From Rhizobiales bacterium Y(2018) (GTDB lineage Bacteria; Pseudomonadota; Alphaproteobacteria; Rhizobiales; Aestuariivirgaceae): a DNA stretch of 64,000 nucleotides. The stretch is from NCBI GenBank assembly GCA_005502925.1, contig SCPD01000002.1, forward strand, positions 620,001 through 684,000. The letters run 5' to 3'. Every line of letters begins with the position of its first letter. Position 1 is the stretch's first letter. Below the pieces are notes generated by a model. That model searched no databases and had not been told where the DNA came from. It saw only the letters and a list, made by a program, of their open reading frames with translations. Shown one piece after another: positions 7,610-17,360 of the stretch. The position numbers and the translations under genes were made by a program.

Positions 7610-8036
7610 TTGATCTCGCAACAGTTTCGCCCCTCTGTAATAGGCCTTTTGGCTCGCGATACAACCATTGGACGGCGTGGCGGCTGCACAGGAATTCATC
7701 AGCCTGCTGATTGGCGGATCGCCTGAGCGGCTGGCGTCAGAATGCGCCGGACCGGACTCTCAAATGGAACTTTTTCCTTGCATGGCACTTGAAAGACCGT
7801 GCAGCGGACATCTTCAAATCTTGTGAGCCAGGTTGCGGCACTTTTTGCCGCCCAAGGACATACACGCGAATGGGCCAATCGCTCAGAGCGAAGGATCGGG
7901 CAGCGCTGACGAATGAGAGGAAGACCAGTGCACGATGTGTGACACGGTGAGAACTCAGTTTAATTCTTCTGATGAAAGACCATGAGGCTGATCGATGAGC
8001 TTCCGGTAATAACCCGCGACGGAAGAGGCCATTGAG
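7610..8036. other. Intergenic region between divergent genes, no gene seen
   Basis: About 430 bases between the divergent transglutaminase and DUF421 genes. Open frames exist on both strands but none has a credible RBS and family pattern. A small hairpin, GCGGCA (7835-7840) and TGCCGC (7846-7851), is present. Presumably it holds both promoters; I found no exact EcfG match. Confidence 0.5.
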
Positions 8037-8573
8037 GTGGAGAAGATATTCACAATAGAGTGGGCCGAGCTTTGGATCCCAACTCATTCTATCGCGGAAA
8101 TGATGCTCAGGGGGTCGCTGATGTATCTGGGCCTTTTCGTCCTGATGCGGTTTTTCATGAAGCGGCAGGCCGGATCATTCAGCCTCTCCGACCTTCTCTT
8201 GATCGTCCTGATTGCGGATGCGGCTCAGAACGCTTTTTCAAAGGAATACCAGTCACTCACTGAAGGTCTCATACTCGTCTTGACTATTGTTGCCTGGGAT
8301 TTTGTGATCGATTGGCTTGCCTATAAATCACCGGTCTTCAATAGGCTCATCAGCCCACCGCCCCTGTTGCTCGTGCAGGAAGGTAAGATGCTGAGACAAA
8401 ATCTGCGGCAGGAACTAATTACGCCCGAGGAGATAATGAGTCAGCTTCGACAGCAAGGCGTCGGGGACCTTACGGAAGTGAAGCGTGCCTACATAGAAGC
8501 GGACGGGCAGATTAGCGTAATCAAGAATGATGGCGCTGCATCGGGTAAAAAGCGCAAGAAACCGGCCGGCTAA
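8037..8573 (+). CDS. YetF/DUF421 family membrane protein
   Basis: A 178-residue protein with a GTG start chosen because GGAAGAGG lies about 7 bases upstream. Two or three transmembrane segments occupy the first 110 residues (MYLGLFVLMRFFM, LLLIVLIADAAQNAF, LILVLTIVAWDFVIDWL). The cytoplasmic YetF domain follows (PPPLLLVQEGKMLRQNLRQELIT, then EEIMSQLRQQGVGDLTEVKRAYIEADGQISVI). The tail is very basic (KKRKKPAG). YetF proteins are widespread inner-membrane proteins of unknown function, often under stress control in rhizobia. Transcribed alone. Confidence 0.85.
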   Translation: MEKIFTIEWAELWIPTHSIAEMMLRGSLMYLGLFVLMRFFMKRQAGSFSLSDLLLIVLIADAAQNAFSKEYQSLTEGLILVLTIVAWDFVIDWLAYKSPVFNRLISPPPLLLVQEGKMLRQNLRQELITPEEIMSQLRQQGVGDLTEVKRAYIEADGQISVIKNDGAASGKKRKKPAG

Positions 8574-8967
8574 CTTGTTGTCTGGATCAAACGCACGCCT
8601 TGTCGCATTACATACATTCTTCGGCAAATGGCGTTATCGACAGACTGGCTCTGGTTGGACTTTCAGATTCACATGCCCACGGGTGATACGAAAACTCACC
8701 CCAGCGAACAGGCCTGGAGGGTTTTGAAGGCCTGGCTCATCCACTCCACATATCGGCTTGAGGCGAGTCAGGAAGTCTTCGGTCGTGGAAAGATCTCTCA
8801 AAATAGGAGTGGTTGTTCGGGCTGCTCGGCGATCGCGGCTAGACGAATGTTTCAAAGCCCGATGTGCGTTCATTTTTTGCTGCTACCTAGATGCTGCCCA
8901 GGAATGGCGCAGCGAGCGTGCGGGAAAATAAGCGCGTGCTATAACTTATTGAACAACTTAGGAAAAA
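8574..8967. other. Intergenic region with no recognisable gene
   Basis: About 390 bases between the DUF421 gene and the tRNA. The longest open frame (8628-9032) runs into the tRNA gene and has no family pattern, so I treat it as spurious. No integrase remnant or direct repeat of the tRNA end was seen. Confidence 0.45.
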
Positions 8968-9043
<76 letters not shown>

Positions 9044-9606
9044 GCCGGGGCCTCGCGGGAACGGAGGCCGATGGGAAGCGGGCCGGTTTATAGGCGAGGG
9101 TTTTTGCCTTGTCCAGTTTCAAAATCTCGTATCATCCGAAGCTCCAATCGCACTGAAAAACCGGCTCCGCAACGCGGGACTCTACGTCGAGCCGCTCCTG
9201 ATCGCGCCTCGGCACGGCAGGCTTCGGGCCCGATCCCGCCTGATCCGATTCGTGGCGCCGCTCGGAAACGCTGCCGCGCAATTATGCGTGAGTTTGGGCT
9301 CGATCAAGACGCACACGCCAAGTCTTGAAAATATTTGATCAAAAAAATCGTTGATAATCAATGCGATGAAATTTTCACCCATCAAAATGGAGAAAAACAG
9401 GAAAAAGGAAAAAAATAATTTACATGATGGGATGTTTATGGCTAGGTTTCCTCGACGGGACGAAACCTCGTCACAACACCATCGCGGGGTCATGTCGTCG
9501 ACGACCGGCCCGGCGATGGCGCAAAGGGGCGTCAATCGAATGCGCCCGAGGAACCGAAAACAGAACGCCGGAACCAGGTTCATAAGCTGCCGGATGGGAG
9601 GAATTC
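9044..9606 (+). promoter_or_regulatory. Leader and promoter region of catabolic cluster 1
   Basis: A 563-base gap before the transporter operon. Its second half (about 9320-9440) is much richer in A and T than the surroundings and contains the near-palindrome TGAAATTTTCA at 9367-9377. Similar AT-rich sites occur at other promoters of the cluster, so this is a candidate operator for the RpiR regulator encoded at 19000-19908. The ATG of the first gene has a strong RBS (GGGAGG, 6 bases before). No gene is evident. Confidence 0.45.
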
Positions 9607-11136
9607 ATGTTTTACGTGCCGAAAGACGCCGTCTTCAGCCGTGTAAGTCGCCGAAAATTTCTCGAGCTTGGCGGCGGTGCCGCCACGGCGCTGGGCGCCG
9701 GATCGCTGACGCTCGGTCTCGGATCGACGGTCACCCGCAGCCGGGTCCAGGCTGCCTCGTCGGATGCCGCCAAATGGAAGCAATATGCCGGCTCCAAGCT
9801 CGTCTTCATGTCGGAGAACACGCCGCCGTCCTTTGCCATCCGTGACAATATAAAGGCCTTCACGGATCTGACCGGCATCGATGTCACCATCCTCACCGAC
9901 GACCTGCCGGTCGTGCAGCAGAAAGTCGGCATCGATCTGCGCGGCGGCAAGTCGGACTATGTCCTCAACTATGTCCAGGACAAGCCGATCGGCGCGCCCT
10001 TCGCCGATTTCTACGCCGACCTCACCCCGATGTTCGGCGACGATACATTGCCGCAGGATCCCGATGGCTATGGCGACGACGCCTGGTTCGAGAACTTCCT
10101 GTCGGCTTGCGGCCGCTTCTACAGCGAAGGCAAGATCATCGCCTTGCCCTATGACGCCGCCATCGCCTGCACTTTCTATCGCCAGGATCTCTTCGAGGCG
10201 AACAGCAAGGACTTCGAGGCCGAATTTGGCTATCGCCTCGAATTCACCAAGGACACGACCTGGAAGCAGGTGATCGACATCGCCACCTTCTTCAAGAAGG
10301 CGAAGGAGGCCGGTAAGGACGTGCCTTATGGCTATGCCCAGCATCAAGGGTCCTTCGCCTGGACGACGCAGCTCGACATCCAGCGCATGCTCTTCGCCAA
10401 TGGCCGCTGGATCGACTGGCCGGTCGACGACAAGCTCGGCTCCAAGACGCCCGGCAAGACGAACTGGGGCGATGAGCAGTCGATCGTGACCATGACCAAG
10501 TTCAAGGAGCTGGCGGATGTGTCGCATCCCGACAACCTCGCCAACGGCACCCTCGAGCTGAACACCGTCTACCAGTCCGGCAATATCGCGATGCAGGTCC
10601 AGTATCACGAATTTGCCGCCTCGATCGAGGACGAGACGAAATCGCGCGCGGCCGGGGGCAAGACCGCCTATGCCGTCTGTCCGAAGGGCGAGGCGAGCTG
10701 GATCAAGAATGGCGGCGAGGCCGTCAACGGCACCAATTGCGGCATCGGCGGCATCGGCATCAACGGCAATGCGTCCGAGGATCTGAAGCGCGCCGCTTAT
10801 ATCTTCGCCATCTGGTCGGTGTCGCGCGAGAACCAGTTCAACGTGCTGAAGGGCCTCGGCGGCACGCCGACCCGCAAGTCCGTGCTGGCCATGGATGAGG
10901 TGAAGAAGGCCACCGTGCGCCCGACCACCATGCCGAACGCGCTCACCTTCGATCCGGTCTACAACTACGGCATCAAGGACCCGCATTTCGTGCTGGGGCC
11001 TAAGATCCCGCAGGCCAACGAGTATCACTCGATCCTCGCCGCCGAGGTGCAGAAATGCGCATCCGGGGAGCAGTCGCCGGAGGATACCTGCAAGTCGCTC
11101 CAGTCGCAGCTCGACGAGCTGAACGGCGCGGGTTAA
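9607..11136 (+). CDS. Sugar ABC transporter substrate-binding protein (cluster 1)
   Basis: A 509-residue extracellular solute-binding protein of family 1 (COG1653 type). The N-terminus carries a twin-arginine signal: SRRKFLELGGG at residues 14-24, then a hydrophobic stretch and VQAAS as cleavage site near residue 49. The mature protein shows the usual two-lobe pattern with an ADLTPMF segment and FYSEGKIIALPYDAAIACTFYRQDLF, the hinge region seen in sugar binders. It is longer than maltose- or glycerol-3-phosphate-binding proteins (about 400-440 residues). It begins an operon with two permeases and an ATPase. The ligand cannot be told from sequence; a sugar or polyol is expected from the downstream kinase and aldolase. 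Confidence 0.9.
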   Translation: MFYVPKDAVFSRVSRRKFLELGGGAATALGAGSLTLGLGSTVTRSRVQAASSDAAKWKQYAGSKLVFMSENTPPSFAIRDNIKAFTDLTGIDVTILTDDLPVVQQKVGIDLRGGKSDYVLNYVQDKPIGAPFADFYADLTPMFGDDTLPQDPDGYGDDAWFENFLSACGRFYSEGKIIALPYDAAIACTFYRQDLFEANSKDFEAEFGYRLEFTKDTTWKQVIDIATFFKKAKEAGKDVPYGYAQHQGSFAWTTQLDIQRMLFANGRWIDWPVDDKLGSKTPGKTNWGDEQSIVTMTKFKELADVSHPDNLANGTLELNTVYQSGNIAMQVQYHEFAASIEDETKSRAAGGKTAYAVCPKGEASWIKNGGEAVNGTNCGIGGIGINGNASEDLKRAAYIFAIWSVSRENQFNVLKGLGGTPTRKSVLAMDEVKKATVRPTTMPNALTFDPVYNYGIKDPHFVLGPKIPQANEYHSILAAEVQKCASGEQSPEDTCKSLQSQLDELNGAG

Positions 11137-11262
11137 GTTTCCTCGACTGTGCCGGCCCGGCGGCCATAGGGTCGCCGGGCCGGGTTCTCGGTCCGATGCT
11201 CACGCAAGGACCTCTTGTCGCCGCGACCCGCCGCGCCGGTGACGGCTGCCGATACGAGATCG

Positions 11263-12261
11263 ATGACAGACATTACGCTTTCACCCGAAAACTCCCTGCG
11301 GCATGGCGAAAGCCTCTTCCGCGTCCGCCAGTTGCAGGACAATGTCGAGGCGCGCCCGGCGCCCTCGCGCATCGCCGAGCCGACCAGGCTCAATCCGCTG
11401 CCGTCCAAGGCCTATTTCTTCTGGCTGATGGCGCCGGCCATCATCCTGCTCGCCTGCATCTCGATCTATCCGTTCTTCTGGATGATCTATATGAGCCTCC
11501 ACGAGGTGGATATCGGCTCGGCCACCTGGAACAATTTCGAGAACTTCACCAAGCTCTTCACCGACACGCGCTACCTCAAGGGCTGGGCGCTGCTCTTCCA
11601 ATACAGCCTGATGTGTCTCGCCTTGCAGATCGGCATTGGCGTGTTCCTGGCCGTCGTGCTCAATGGCGCGCGCTTCGAGAAGGTCCTGGTGACCGCACTG
11701 CTGATGCCGATGATGATGGCGCCGATCGTGGCCGGGCTCGTCTGGTACTTTCTCTATAACGGCACCTTCGGCTGGTATCACTGGCTGTTCCAGAGCCTGG
11801 GGCTGCTCGATGCCAAGTCGATCCTCGCCAGCCCCAATACGGCGATGCTCGGCATCGTGCTCGTCGATGTGTGGCAATGGACGCCGCTCATCACGCTCAT
11901 CACGCTGGCCGGGCTGAAACGCGTGCCGCAGGACCAGCTCGAGGCCAATATGGTCGATGGCGCCTCGCCCTTGCGCAATTTCTTCTCGGTGACGCTCCCC
12001 AATCTCTATCCGGTGCTGCTGATCGCGGTGATGCTGCGCTTCATGGACAATTTCCGCTTCATCGACTCGGCCCTCGTCCTCACCGGCGGCGGTCCCGGCA
12101 ATGCCACCAAGATTCTGCCGATTTATCTGTTCGAAGTATCCTTCAAATTCTTCAAGCTCGGGCGCGGGGCGGCGATCGCCCTGACGCTACTCGTCGTCAC
12201 CATCATCCTGGGCATGATCCTGGTGAAGGTCTTCGATCGCCAGCAGACGAGGAAAACCTGA
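11263..12261 (+). CDS. Sugar ABC transporter permease 1 (cluster 1)
   Basis: A 332-residue binding-protein-dependent inner-membrane permease of the MalF/UgpA type. A 60-residue hydrophilic N-terminus precedes the first helix (FWLMAPAIILLACISIYPFFW); five more helices follow. The EAA loop reads EANMVDGASPLRNF, which contacts the ATPase. I chose the ATG at 11263, preceded by GAG, rather than an upstream ATG at 11215 that adds only low-complexity residues. It lies 126 bases after the binding-protein gene and 4 bases before the second permease gene. Confidence 0.88.
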   Translation: MTDITLSPENSLRHGESLFRVRQLQDNVEARPAPSRIAEPTRLNPLPSKAYFFWLMAPAIILLACISIYPFFWMIYMSLHEVDIGSATWNNFENFTKLFTDTRYLKGWALLFQYSLMCLALQIGIGVFLAVVLNGARFEKVLVTALLMPMMMAPIVAGLVWYFLYNGTFGWYHWLFQSLGLLDAKSILASPNTAMLGIVLVDVWQWTPLITLITLAGLKRVPQDQLEANMVDGASPLRNFFSVTLPNLYPVLLIAVMLRFMDNFRFIDSALVLTGGGPGNATKILPIYLFEVSFKFFKLGRGAAIALTLLVVTIILGMILVKVFDRQQTRKT

Positions 12262-12265
12262 CATC

Positions 12266-13144
12266 ATGGCCTCCCGTGACGTAGTCCAATATGAAACGCC
12301 GCTCACCCGGGGCTTCCGCTGGTTTTCGGGCGTGTTCATCGCGCTCTATCTCGTCTGGACGCTGTTGCCGATCCTCGTGATGTTCGTGTCCTCGTTCAAG
12401 GACCTGCTCGAGGCCTTCAAGATCCCGGCGGTCGGCGACTGGTCCGGCATCGGCGTCTTCTTCGACTTCACCCCGACGCTGAAGCACTATCGCGATCTCT
12501 TCGTCAATCTCGACTTCAGCCGCTATATGGCGAACAGCCTGGTGGCCGCCGGCGGCTCGGCGGTGATCTCGGTGATCCTGGGCTCGATGGCGGCCTATTC
12601 GCTCTCGCGCATCGACTTCCGCGGCAAGAGCGACCTGTTCTTTTGGATCATCTCGACCCGCATGGCGCCGGTGGTCGCGGTGATGGTGCCGCTTTATGCG
12701 ATTTTCCGCTCGATCGATCTGGTCGGCACCTTGCCGGGCCTGATCCTCGCTTACACGACCTTCAACCTTCCCTTCGCCATCTGGATTCTCAAGGGCTTCT
12801 TCGACAACGTCCCTTACGCGATCGAGGAGGCTCAGATGGTCGACGGCGCCACGCGCTTCCAGGCCTTCGTGGCGATCCTGCCGCTGGTGGCGCCCGGCGT
12901 CGGCGCCTTCATCGTGCTGTGCATCCTCTTCGCCTGGAACGACTTCCTTTTTGCCGCGATCATCGGTTCGGGCGGCGCCAAGACGCTGCCGGTCGCCACG
13001 CGCGAGCTCGTCCAGCCGCAGAATATCCAGTGGGGTTCGATCATGGCGGCGGGTGTCGTCACCACGCTGCCCATGATGCTCCTGGGGCTCGTCATCAGAA
13101 GATATCTCGTCACCGGCCTGACCATGGGCGCGGTCAAGGAATAA
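12266..13144 (+). CDS. Sugar ABC transporter permease 2 (cluster 1)
   Basis: A 292-residue permease of the MalG/UgpE type with six predicted helices. The first is FIALYLVWTLLPILVMFVSSF. The EAA motif is EEAQMVDGATRFQAFVAILPL, and the C-terminus ends with the family hallmark LTMGAVKE. It pairs with the permease encoded just upstream to form the membrane channel. The ATPase gene starts 12 bases downstream. Confidence 0.9.
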   Translation: MASRDVVQYETPLTRGFRWFSGVFIALYLVWTLLPILVMFVSSFKDLLEAFKIPAVGDWSGIGVFFDFTPTLKHYRDLFVNLDFSRYMANSLVAAGGSAVISVILGSMAAYSLSRIDFRGKSDLFFWIISTRMAPVVAVMVPLYAIFRSIDLVGTLPGLILAYTTFNLPFAIWILKGFFDNVPYAIEEAQMVDGATRFQAFVAILPLVAPGVGAFIVLCILFAWNDFLFAAIIGSGGAKTLPVATRELVQPQNIQWGSIMAAGVVTTLPMMLLGLVIRRYLVTGLTMGAVKE

Positions 13145-13156
13145 TCGGAGAATACC

Positions 13157-14245
<1,089 letters not shown>

Positions 14246-14452
14246 CCTTCACGTGCAGAAGGAAATTTTCAGGGATTGCGATAGAGGGCTACATCACAAG
14301 AGGGGTGGTGAAGCTGCCTCCTAAAATATCAGTCGAAATCGTGAAAAAAATTTGCATGAATTGGTGAATCCTGCTGGACGCTGCGCTGCCCTTCGTGCAT
14401 AGTCTTCCCAAACACAGCCAATAAAAAAATTGCTTTCAGGGAGGTGCGTATC

Positions 14453-14512
14453 ATGGGCAGGAACTGCCGGATATTCAGCAGGACAATTGCCGTGGGACCA
14501 GCGCGGCCATGA
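14453..14512 (+). CDS. Possible 19-residue leader peptide coupled to the next gene
   Basis: An ATG at 14453 has an excellent RBS (GGGAGG, 8 bases before). It opens a frame MGRNCRIFSR... that stops at 14510-14512 in an ATGA overlap with the start of the transglutaminase-like gene at 14509. That gene has only a weak RBS of its own. This arrangement is typical of a translated leader coupled to the following gene. The peptide is basic and has no recognised motif. It could also be fortuitous. Confidence 0.4.
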   Translation: MGRNCRIFSRTIAVGPARP

Positions 14513-15108
14513 GCGCATCCTATCCGGGGGATCTTGATGCCTTCCTCGCCCGCCATGCGGGTGGTGCCGCGCCGCCTTCGGTTCCGGCGATCTATCATGC
14601 GGTGCGCAATCTCAGTTATGCCTCCGACGGCAACCGCGATCCCGCCATCGTCCTGAAAACCGGCAGGGGAGCGTGCACCGGCAAGCATATCCTGCTGCGT
14701 GATCTTTTGCGCCGCGTCGGCTGCGGTGCCGAGGTGGAATTCGCCGCCGGCGATTTCGCCGCCGGCATGCCGGTTGTGGCCTCGATGCCACAGGCGCTCG
14801 CCGACTGGGTGCGCTCGGGCGGCATTCGCGATTTTCATTGCTATGTGGTGTGGGATGACGGCGGGCGCGAAGTGACGCTCGACGCGACCTGGCCCGACAG
14901 CCTGGCGCCGCTCGGCTTCCCGGTGAATGCCGGCTGGGACGGCGCCGGCGACACACGCATCGCGCTCACCCCCGACGGTCACAAGTCACGCGCCGAGGAT
15001 GTCATCGAACACAAGGCAAGGCTGGTGGCGACCTTGTCCGAACAACAAAGAAAAGATCGCAGGAGTTTTCTCGAGCTCCTGACGAAATGGATGCCAGAGG
15101 AAGCATAG
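14509..15108 (+). CDS. Transglutaminase-like cysteine protein in the sugar operon
   Basis: A 199-residue single-domain protein. TGRGACTGKHILLRDLLRRVGC matches the transglutaminase/arylamine-acyltransferase core with the nucleophile Cys followed by KH-x-LL. FHCYVVW provides the His and VTLDATWP the Asp, so the full triad is present. Proteins of this fold cleave or transfer amides or peptides. Its position between transporter and FGGY kinase genes suggests a role in releasing or processing the imported substrate, for example from an amide or peptide conjugate; this is inference. Translation may depend on the leader at 14453. The kinase gene follows 9 bases downstream. Confidence 0.7.
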   Translation: MSASYPGDLDAFLARHAGGAAPPSVPAIYHAVRNLSYASDGNRDPAIVLKTGRGACTGKHILLRDLLRRVGCGAEVEFAAGDFAAGMPVVASMPQALADWVRSGGIRDFHCYVVWDDGGREVTLDATWPDSLAPLGFPVNAGWDGAGDTRIALTPDGHKSRAEDVIEHKARLVATLSEQQRKDRRSFLELLTKWMPEEA

Positions 15109-15117
15109 GGAGGAAAC

Positions 15118-16683
15118 ATGCCAGCGCGACGCGTCAACGCGTTTGTCGGCATCGATGCCGGTACGACCGGCTGCACGGTGATGATCTTCGACGAACGTGG
15201 CAATGCCTTGGGGCACGGATATGAGGAATATCCTTGCGTCTCTCCCAATCCGGGCTGGAGCGAGCAGGATGTCGAGCTCGTCTGGGCCGGCATCTGCGCG
15301 GCTTCGCGCCAGGCCGTCGCCAAGGCCGGTCTGCCGGCCGAGGCCTATCGCTCGGTCGGCCTGTCGAGCCAGCGCGGCACCTTCTGCGCCCTCGATGCCG
15401 ACAAGAGGCCGCTCGCCAATTCGATCGTGTGGAACTGCGGACGCGCGCTCAAATATCGCGATATCTTCGCCAAGGAAATCTCGCCGGAGGAGCATCAGGC
15501 CCATACCGGCATGCAGCTGAGCCCGTTATGGGCGGCGGCGAAGATCGCGTGGCTGCGCGACAACGAGCCGGCCCTGTTCGACAAGACGCGCTGGTTCGCC
15601 AATGGCCAGGAATATTTCCTGCATCGGCTCGGTGCCGAGGAATGGGTCACCGATCCAGCCTCGCTGACGCTCAACGGCATGATGGATATCCGCAAGCTCG
15701 ACTGGAGCGACCGTATCCTGGCGCTGTGCGGCATTGGACGCGACCGGCTTCCGCCGGTGGGCATACCGTCGGGCCGGGCCGGCGTGTTGTCCAAGGCGGC
15801 GGCCGAGGCGACCGGATTGCCGGCCGGCATCACTCTGTGCCGAGGGGCCGGCGATCAGCAATGCGCCGCCATTGGCGCCGGCGTGATCCGGCAAGGGATG
15901 GCCGAATTCACGGTGGGAACGTCGGGCGTGATGGTGGCGCATCTCGACAGCCTCGAGCGCATCAAGGGGCGCAATCTGTGGTGGGGCGGCCATGGCGTGC
16001 CCGGCGCCTGGGACATCGAGGGCGCCGCTTTCAGCCTCGGCGCCTGTCTCAAATGGTGGCGCAACAATCTCGGTCGCAACGAGCTCGACGAGAGCTCGCG
16101 CCAGGGCCGCAGTCCCTATTCGGTCATGGTCGAGCAGGCGGGCAAGTCGCCGCCCGGCGCCAAGGGCGCCATCTTCCATTCCTTCCTGACGAGCCAGGTC
16201 ACCCCCTATTATGACGCGGCCTCGCGCGGCGGCTTCCTTGGCCTCGGCCTCTATCATGAGCGTCAGGACATGATCCGCGCGCTGCTCGAGGGCTGCGCGC
16301 ATGAAATGCGGATGGTGGTCGATTCCTTCGAAAGCGATATCGACGGCGGCATCACCGATTTCCGCCTGACCGGCGGCGGGACGAAATCGGACGGCTTTGT
16401 GCAGATCATGACCGATATCATCGGCAAGCCCGCGCGCGTCACGCGTGAGAGGGAATGCACGGTGCTGGGCGCGGCGATACTCGGGGCCTACGGCTCGGGG
16501 GCCTTCGCGTCGATCGACGAAGCGGTCGACGCCATGGTGCAGGTCGAGGCCGAGTTCGAGCCGAATGGCAAGACCGGCAATCTCTACAACGACCAGCATC
16601 AGATCTATCGCGGCTTCTACGAGGCGATCGCCGCCGCCGGGCAGTATCAGCAGCTCGCCGATTTCGTGGCGCGCCACTACTGA
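15118..16683 (+). CDS. FGGY-family carbohydrate kinase
   Basis: A 521-residue cytoplasmic kinase of the xylulokinase/glycerol kinase superfamily. The first phosphate loop is GIDAGTTGCTVMIFD (residues 11-25). The catalytic base is Asp246 in GAGDQQCAAIGAG, and the C-terminal ATP site is RLTGGGTKSDGFVQIM. The substrate loop around ESPGW in xylulokinases appears as PNPGWSEQD. The family phosphorylates ketoses, polyols and related sugars, so this enzyme is expected to trap the imported compound. The specific substrate is unknown. RBS GGGAGG precedes the ATG. It sits in an operon with VOC, aldolase and phosphatase genes. Confidence 0.88.
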   Translation: MPARRVNAFVGIDAGTTGCTVMIFDERGNALGHGYEEYPCVSPNPGWSEQDVELVWAGICAASRQAVAKAGLPAEAYRSVGLSSQRGTFCALDADKRPLANSIVWNCGRALKYRDIFAKEISPEEHQAHTGMQLSPLWAAAKIAWLRDNEPALFDKTRWFANGQEYFLHRLGAEEWVTDPASLTLNGMMDIRKLDWSDRILALCGIGRDRLPPVGIPSGRAGVLSKAAAEATGLPAGITLCRGAGDQQCAAIGAGVIRQGMAEFTVGTSGVMVAHLDSLERIKGRNLWWGGHGVPGAWDIEGAAFSLGACLKWWRNNLGRNELDESSRQGRSPYSVMVEQAGKSPPGAKGAIFHSFLTSQVTPYYDAASRGGFLGLGLYHERQDMIRALLEGCAHEMRMVVDSFESDIDGGITDFRLTGGGTKSDGFVQIMTDIIGKPARVTRERECTVLGAAILGAYGSGAFASIDEAVDAMVQVEAEFEPNGKTGNLYNDQHQIYRGFYEAIAAAGQYQQLADFVARHY

Positions 16684-16710
16684 AAAATCGCAATTGAAGA
16701 GGAGATAACA

Positions 16711-17262
16711 ATGCCAATTCCGGGAATGCGCGGCATGGAGCATATCGGCTTCACGGTGCCCGATATCAACGAAGCCTGCGACTTCTTCGAGAAGATTCTG
16801 GGCGCCGAGGTCCTGTTCACCGCGGCCACCAACTTCAAGGCCGACGGCGACTGGATGAAGGTGCATCTGAATGTCGACCCGCGCTGCGTCATCACCGAAT
16901 TCCGCTATCTGCGCTGCGGCAATGGCACCAATCTGGAGGTCTTCCAGTATCAGGCGCCGGACCAGAATCCCCTGCCGCCCAAGAACAGCGATATCGGTGG
17001 GCACCATCTCGCCTTCTATGTCGACGACATGGCGGCGGCGGTCGACTTCCTGAAGAAGAACGGCGTCAAGGTGCTGGGCGAGCCGACCTCCTATACCGAT
17101 GGGCCCAATCTCGGTTTGACCTGGTGCTACTTCATGGCGCCCTGGGGCCAGCAGCTCGAAATCGTCTCGGCGCCCAAGGGCACGGTCTATGACGATGAGG
17201 CGAAGAAGTCCGGCAGGACGCGGCTGTTCCATCCCAAATATCTGGACGAGACGAAGATCTGA
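16711..17262 (+). CDS. VOC (glyoxalase-fold) family protein
   Basis: A 183-residue protein with two beta-alpha-beta-beta-beta modules. Candidate metal ligands are His11 in MEHIGFTV, Glu in TNLEVFQY, His in GGHHLAFYVDD and Glu in QQLEIVS, the usual vicinal-oxygen-chelate arrangement. The family includes isomerases, epimerases, lyases and dioxygenases that act on substrates with adjacent oxygens. In a sugar operon an epimerase or isomerase role for the phosphorylated or free sugar is plausible but unproven. It is preceded by GAGGAG and lies 27 bases after the kinase gene. Confidence 0.8.
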   Translation: MPIPGMRGMEHIGFTVPDINEACDFFEKILGAEVLFTAATNFKADGDWMKVHLNVDPRCVITEFRYLRCGNGTNLEVFQYQAPDQNPLPPKNSDIGGHHLAFYVDDMAAAVDFLKKNGVKVLGEPTSYTDGPNLGLTWCYFMAPWGQQLEIVSAPKGTVYDDEAKKSGRTRLFHPKYLDETKI

Positions 17263-17360
17263 TCCCTCGGCCTTCTCGTCTTCACCCATAAGACAAAACG
17301 GCCGGGAAGCGTGTGATCGCTTCCCGGCGTGTAAATTCTTCACATTCAAGGAGAGGTCCA

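Noticed and set aside
9580-11028. Long minus-strand frame of 482 codons opposite the cluster 1 binding-protein gene
   Set aside because: Shadow frame. The plus strand encodes a clear solute-binding protein with signal peptide and RBS.
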